The notes beneath the pieces are model-generated. The model did no database searches and had not been told where the DNA came from. It worked only from the letters and a program-made list of their open reading frames with translations. A stretch of DNA of 17,089 nucleotides from CBDUUP01 sp965370435 (lineage in GTDB: Bacteria > Chloroflexota > Anaerolineae > Anaerolineales > UBA11579): contig CBDUUP010000044.1 of the NCBI GenBank assembly GCA_965370435.1, positions 1-17,089 on the forward strand. Direction: 5' to 3'. Below, piece after piece: positions 13,701 to 17,089 of the stretch (within the stretch, counting starts at the first letter, position 1; the number at the start of each line of letters is the position of its first letter). The position numbers were made by a program, and so were the translations under genes.

Positions 13701-16290
13701 ATTGTTCATCCCCCTGAGCGTCAAAGGAGAGTCGATTGGCTTCGTGGAAGTGTGGGAGAGCCGGGAACGACGGGAGTTCACTCTGGAGGAGATCGCCCTC
13801 TGCCACAGTATCGCCCAGCAGGCCTCCGTCGCTCTGGACAACGCCCGCCTGTACGAGCAAACCCAGCAAGAGGTGCAGGAACGCAAGGAAGCCGAAACTG
13901 CCTTGCAGCGCCAGACCAGGGAATTGTCCACCCTGCTGAAGACCTCCCAGGCGATCACCTCCACCCTGCAGATCGAAGAGACCCTTGAATTGATCGCCTC
14001 CCACATCTCCGAGGCGATGGAGGTGGATGGCTGTATCATCTTCCGGTGGGACCAAGAAAATGACGCTATCGTCACCTTGGTTGATCACCTCAGGGGAAGT
14101 TATAACTGGGGCAGCGAAATAGAACCAGTATACTATTTGGAGAAATTCCCTTCCACCCGGGCTGTGCTGGAGACGGGTATGCACGCCATTTTCCACCGCG
14201 ATGACCCCGAGGTGGACCCGGAAGAATTGGCCTCAATGGAAGCCGATAAGACGGCCACCATGCTCATGGTGCCCCTAATTTATGGCGATCAGGTGATCGG
14301 CCTGGTAGAAATGAACACAACCCAGAAGCGTGACTTCACTTTGGATGAGATTCGCTTTTGCCAGGGTTTGACCGAGCAGGCTTCGGTCGCTATCGAGAAC
14401 GCCCGGCTGCATGACGAGACCCAAAGCCAGCTCAGGGCCGAAACCATCCTCCGGGAGGTGGGCGAGGCGCTCACTTCCACCCTGGACCAGGAATCGCTGC
14501 TCAACCACCTGGCCCGTCTGTTCAACGAGGCCATTGGGACAACCAGCGCCTTTATCTGCACCTACGAAACCGAGACGCAGACCTCCACCGTCCTAGCCGA
14601 GTATGTGAGTCCATTGGACCAGGATATGGAGAAAATAAGCTATATCGGCGATGAATATCACGAGGCGGATATTAAATATTGGGAACAGATGGTGGCGGGA
14701 AAGCATTTTGTAGAGCATTTTGATGACGATGATCTGGCGGAAGAGGATCGCGCCCAAATGGCCCAGTATGGGGGCAAGTCCATCTTGTACATCCCTCTGA
14801 GCGTCAAAGGGGAGTCCATCGGCTACGTTGAATTATGGGAGACCCGGGAGCGGCGGGAGTTCACCCCGGAGGAGATCGACCTGTGCCACAGCATCGCCCG
14901 GCAGGCCGCGGTGGCCCTGGACAACGTCCGCCTCTTCGAGCAGGCCCAGCAGGAGATTGAAGAGCGCAAGCGGGTGGAGGAGTTGCTCCGGCACGACGCT
15001 TTCCACGATAAGCTGACCGGCTTGCCCAACCGGGCCTTGCTGACCGAGCGTCTGGAGCGCACTCTGGTGAGGACCCGGCGGCATCCCCAATACCGGTTCT
15101 CGGTCCTTTTCCTGGATTTGGACAATTTCAAGAACGTCAACGACAGCCTGGGCCACACCATCGGGGATAAGTTGCTGGTCCAATTTGCCGACCGGTTGAA
15201 CGGCTGTGTGCGGGAGGTGGATACCGTGGCTCGTTTGGGCGGGGATGAATTCGTCATCCTGCTGGAAGACATTGAAGACCTCCATCATCCCACTATTGTG
15301 GCTGAACGCATCCTGGAAAGCCTGAACCATCCTTTCCAGTTGAGCGAGAATGAGATCTACAGTTCGACCAGCATTGGGATCGTAGTTGGAGCGATTGAAT
15401 ATTATTACCCCGAGGAGGTCTTGAGCGACGCCGATATCGCCATGTACCGGGCCAAAGACCTGGGCCGGGGACGCTATGAGATTTTCGACCGCTCCATGCG
15501 GGAAAAGATCCTGGAACGCCTGACCCTGGAACGCCAGCTTCGCCGGGTGATCGAACGGGAGGAACTGGTCCTTCACTACCAGCCCATCCATGCGTTAGCA
15601 GATGGCGAGATTTCCGGGTTTGAAGCCCTGGTGCGTTGGAAACATGCCCAGAACGGGTTGATATTTCCGGGGGAATTTATCCCCATTGCAGAGGATACCG
15701 GATTGATCTTGAAGATCGGGCGGTGGGTGCTTCACACTGCCTGTTCCCAGACCCAGGAATGGCAAGAGCGATTCCCCCAGAATCCGGCTCTGACGATCAG
15801 CGTCAACCTGTCGGGCCGGCAATTGGTCCAACCGGACCTGGTGGAAGAGGTGCAGCAAATCCTCCAGGAAACTGGGTTGAGAGCCAGCAGCTTGAACATC
15901 GAGATCACGGAGAACGCGGTGATAACCGAACTGGAGAAGGTGATTGTAACCTTGGAACAGCTCCGGGCTATCGGGGTGGGGGTGCAGTTGGACGACTTCG
16001 GCACCGGGTATTCGTCCTTGAATTATCTGCACCAACTGCCCATTGACGGCATCAAGATAGATCGCTCTTTCATCACCCAGGTGAGCGCGGAGAATAAAAA
16101 ACCCAGCCTGACCCAGAGCATCATTACCATGGGGCACGAATTGGGGTTGACTATCATTGCAGAAGGCATTGAATCCGAAGAGCAGATCGTCCGCCTGAAG
16201 GCGCTGGGGGCTGATTATGGGCAGGGCTATCACTTCTCCCGTCCGGTGGAGGCGGAGGGGGTTGAGGAATTGTTGGGGGGAACGGTCTGA
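10771..16290 (+). CDS. Membrane-bound PAS / six-GAF / GGDEF-EAL c-di-GMP enzyme
   Basis: A 1839-residue signalling protein. In order: about six transmembrane helices (29-180), with a His-rich loop D-N-H-H-F-H-E (108-114); a PAS domain with PAC tail (about 196-316); six GAF domains (about 325-490, 500-665, 690-852, 861-1028, 1051-1213, 1223-1390) arranged as three A/B pairs; GGDEF (about 1408-1575); EAL (about 1585-1835). The cyclase motif is intact (G-G-D-E-F, 1490-1494), with the inhibitory I-site R-E-V-D at 1481-1484, five residues upstream. The phosphodiesterase motifs are also intact: E-A-L (1618-1620), N1679, E-I-T-E (1711-1714), D-D-F-G-T-G (1741-1746), K-I-D (1762-1764), E1798 and Q1818. 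It may therefore both make and degrade c-di-GMP, switched by ligands bound to PAS/GAF. ATG 10771 has only a weak ribosome-binding site (AGGGG 10754-10758). It stands alone, with no partner gene beside it. Confidence 0.93.
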   Translation: MALFNRLRSLWEKLVEPADSVRGEEARYQARLLASVLATMLPLGFVLTTLPWLLEPGNALHSLSFLTALSMGGIWLVAYYLNRRGRTSLAGGLLIAATEIGISLTIIDNHHFHEMNFYLIPVVISGLLFSNQTTRNLVGINILGILLSPMYFTDLTVVDILINPLGFVVIGSALIYFFNYHRDWLENYRQAELIASQTRFELVMEGARDGLWDWDLVNNTVYYSPRWKAILGFEEQEIGSDPNVLLELIHPDDYDRVVNGLLNRLEDHAPSFTIEYRMRHKDGGYRWIHTRGQIATNEKGKPCRVAGSHTDVTHRRETEDALQRQAMDLYTMLEASQTISSTRNIDQVLKQIGFHIANALAVDGCAISRWDEEAEALITWVDCRRDSVEPDPPGTVYPLKDLPVTRAMIETGEPLVFHRDDPEIDPHELALMEKLDIASLMMIPLIYGEETIGLLELDTSQAREFTPDDLRLCQGLAEQAAVAIENVRLYEETQRQLKEQTILREVGETLASTVDQDALFTRILQQVCEAVDATSAYISSYSPDTYLSVTLAEYIGPNANPSEVESDLGVEYKEDPDNFWENMRAGRSVVYHHDDTHLTDVDLIEMAQYGAKSILAIPLSSKGESVGIIEVWESRVRREFTPEEIALCGSIARQAAVAIDNLRLYEQTQQEIQERTKAEEALTRQARELSTMLEASRAISSTMQFQERLLLIAKHMTDAVGASGCTLSRWDREADGVITLIETRLAMDEDSVEPGTIFYLDDYPATRKVLEDRETMTIYLSDPDADPAETALLQEHEAASLLMLPLIYGDQVAGLVEIDREGEREFTVEDIRLCQGLAEQAAVAFENARLYEETQRQLREQTILRGVGEDLTSTLDQEALLSRIARQFNDAVGATSAYICIFDDETRYSSVASEYISPQAHELEQQSDLGVQYFEEAQEDEFLAMMKTGQHLVDQVDNPALIEEDRAHMIQFGAKSILFIPLSVKGESIGFVEVWESRERREFTLEEIALCHSIAQQASVALDNARLYEQTQQEVQERKEAETALQRQTRELSTLLKTSQAITSTLQIEETLELIASHISEAMEVDGCIIFRWDQENDAIVTLVDHLRGSYNWGSEIEPVYYLEKFPSTRAVLETGMHAIFHRDDPEVDPEELASMEADKTATMLMVPLIYGDQVIGLVEMNTTQKRDFTLDEIRFCQGLTEQASVAIENARLHDETQSQLRAETILREVGEALTSTLDQESLLNHLARLFNEAIGTTSAFICTYETETQTSTVLAEYVSPLDQDMEKISYIGDEYHEADIKYWEQMVAGKHFVEHFDDDDLAEEDRAQMAQYGGKSILYIPLSVKGESIGYVELWETRERREFTPEEIDLCHSIARQAAVALDNVRLFEQAQQEIEERKRVEELLRHDAFHDKLTGLPNRALLTERLERTLVRTRRHPQYRFSVLFLDLDNFKNVNDSLGHTIGDKLLVQFADRLNGCVREVDTVARLGGDEFVILLEDIEDLHHPTIVAERILESLNHPFQLSENEIYSSTSIGIVVGAIEYYYPEEVLSDADIAMYRAKDLGRGRYEIFDRSMREKILERLTLERQLRRVIEREELVLHYQPIHALADGEISGFEALVRWKHAQNGLIFPGEFIPIAEDTGLILKIGRWVLHTACSQTQEWQERFPQNPALTISVNLSGRQLVQPDLVEEVQQILQETGLRASSLNIEITENAVITELEKVIVTLEQLRAIGVGVQLDDFGTGYSSLNYLHQLPIDGIKIDRSFITQVSAENKKPSLTQSIITMGHELGLTIIAEGIESEEQIVRLKALGADYGQGYHFSRPVEAEGVEELLGGTV
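11743..14943. repeat. Three diverged tandem coding repeats (GAF-pair units)
   Basis: Inside the c-di-GMP enzyme, a unit of about 360 codons occurs three times: about 11743-12822, 12823-13905 and 13906-14943. Each holds GAF-A, the linker Q-L-(K/R)-x-(Q/E)-T-I-L-R-x-V-G-E, GAF-B and the linker E-Q-(T/A)-Q-Q-E-(I/V)-(Q/E)-E-R. The copies differ at many residues, so they are old duplications rather than an assembly artefact. Confidence 0.85.
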
Positions 16291-16298
16291 GGGGTTTA

Positions 16299-16367
16299 CC
16301 CTCACCCTGTTCCGAGACTAAAATCTCGGAACGGTCCCTCTCCCTGGAAGGGAGCGGGGGGAGGGTG
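16299..16367. repeat. Structured intergenic repeat between convergent genes
   Basis: Nested inverted repeats: an outer pair CACCCT (16303-16308) and AGGGTG (16362-16367); a 9-bp perfect hairpin GTTCCGAGA (16309-16317) with TCTCGGAAC (16324-16332), loop CTAAAA; and a second hairpin CTCCCT (16340-16345) with AGGGAG (16349-16354). Together they could fold as a three-way junction. There is no T-run, so it is a REP-like element more than a classical terminator, though it lies between the stops of two convergent genes and might block transcription from both sides. Confidence 0.65.
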
Positions 16368-16392
16368 GCGCCCGGTCAGGTAATCTTTTCTC

Positions 16393-17089
16393 TTACCCAA
16401 ACACGGTTTGTTTGACCACTCTCTCTTCAAATTCAAAAGGCGCGCCCCGCTCGGCCATCCCGGCGAAGAACTTCATCGGGTCCAGGCAGTCGGGTGTGAC
16501 TACGCCGGGTTCCACCTCCCCGTTCACACACATCTTGGCCCCTGCAAGAGCTGGCAGGGCCACGTAGACTTGGGTGGTCCCGTAGGCCTTGAACAATTGC
16601 CGCTGGCGGTCTTTATCGGTCCCCTGGGCGAAGCGGTAGACCAGAGTGCGGGTTTACCCCACCCCTGATCGGGCGCCCTCCACCGAGACCTCCATGATGC
16701 CGTTCAGTTCGGAGTCCAGGATGCTCTCCTCGGTCTCCTCCAGGAACCGGTTGCCGGGCCGCTTGACCAGCTTCATCAACACGGCCCGGGGCGAGACCTT
16801 CACCCCATCCAGGTCTATCTCCCGGTCATCGCCGAAGCCCATTTTCACAAAGGCCCCCAACAGCGCATCCACCGGATAGCGGAAATCTACCTCCTGAAGC
16901 CCTTTGTCCCTATAATATCGGGGCATGAGATAAGGCTCTTCGTGGCAGTGAGAGGAGAGCAAGACCTCCCCTACCGGCGCGGGGAAGGCGTGGGTCTCCG
17001 GGTTGCTGAAGATGGGCAATTCCACGAACTCCCCTCCCTGGAGCGCCATAGGGGGATCGGCGGTGTCTTCCAGCAGGATCTCCGGGGAC
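16393..17089 (-). pseudogene. Saccharopine dehydrogenase-like gene, 3' part, broken by an in-frame TAA
   Basis: Read on the - strand, the frame is open from the window edge (17089), passes ATG 17049, and meets TAA at 16654-16656. The same frame then continues without a stop for 86 codons to TAA 16393-16395. Both halves look like one protein: Y-P-V-D-A-L-L, L-D-G-V-K-V-S-P-R and M-E-V-S-V-E-G before the stop; L-V-Y-R-F-A-Q-G-T-D, A-Y-G-T-T, A-L-P-A and G-A-K-M-C after it. This fits the C-terminal domain of the saccharopine dehydrogenase/reductase family (NAD(P)-dependent, lysine-related or similar amino-acid metabolism); the NAD-binding N-terminus is outside the window. A single-base nonsense change (from CAA, GAA or AAA) explains it best, though a sequencing error is possible. 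If the gene is real but truncated, the protein would lose its last 86 residues. The family call is moderate because only the tail is seen. Confidence 0.6.

Noticed and set aside
11743..14943. Tandem GAF units as an assembly duplication
   Set aside because: The three units differ at many amino acids and in linker length, so they are true ancient duplications.
16654..16656. Programmed recoding (selenocysteine or pyrrolysine) at the in-frame stop
   Set aside because: The codon is TAA, not TGA or TAG, and no structured insertion element is evident beside it.
16408..16879. Open frames on the + strand opposite the saccharopine dehydrogenase-like gene
   Set aside because: They are shadows; the - strand reading has coherent family-like motifs and these do not.
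1..17089. CRISPR array, tRNA or rRNA genes
   Set aside because: No regularly spaced direct repeats with unique spacers, and no recognisable tRNA or rRNA sequence, were seen on either strand.

Overview
The window looks like a piece of a Chloroflexota (probably Anaerolineae-like) chromosome. This is inferred from the sequence style: moderately GC-rich genes, Thr/Pro-rich 'PTPTPT' linkers in exported proteins, a sortase beside Tad-type pseudopilin genes, long multi-GAF signalling proteins, and NHLP-like small peptides beside a PIMT-like methyltransferase. No rRNA or other taxonomic marker is present to prove it.

Layout. (1) 1-8106, all on the + strand, is a cell-surface and Tad secretion island. 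It holds the tail of a protein with an IPVTG sorting signal, a hairpin terminator, a sortase, a membrane-anchored protein of unknown function, two TadE-like pseudopilins, a TadG-like protein with eight cysteines, a complete CpaF/TadA secretion ATPase and, four bases after it, an exported C39/papain-like cysteine peptidase. No TadB/TadC platform genes, prepilin peptidase, Flp pilin or TadZ lie in the window, so the machine is incomplete here. Two related palindromic repeats interrupt the island. (2) 8118-8185 is a third palindromic repeat between convergent genes. (3) 8220-10390 is the most unusual part. Three paralogous genes on the - strand each encode exactly 69 residues, with a conserved NHLP-like leader and a variable C-terminus ending in Asn. 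A clear promoter precedes the first. Divergent to them is a PIMT-like methyltransferase with a long C-terminal extension, resembling the 'methyltransferase, FxLD system' family of peptide natural-product loci. This may be a minimal or unusual peptide-modification (RiPP-like) system. (4) 10391-10770 is non-coding. (5) 10771-16290 encodes a 1839-residue membrane-bound c-di-GMP enzyme: six TM helices, PAS, three tandem GAF pairs, GGDEF and EAL, with all key catalytic motifs intact. (6) After a structured intergenic repeat, the - strand carries the 3' part of a saccharopine-dehydrogenase-like gene broken by one in-frame TAA.

How the parts may work together. The first island should build and anchor extracytoplasmic structures: TadA powers assembly, TadE/TadG are the pseudopilin-like components, the sortase attaches IPVTG proteins, and the peptidase may process surface proteins. 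The c-di-GMP enzyme could govern surface attachment in the same cell, but nothing in the sequence ties it directly to the Tad genes.
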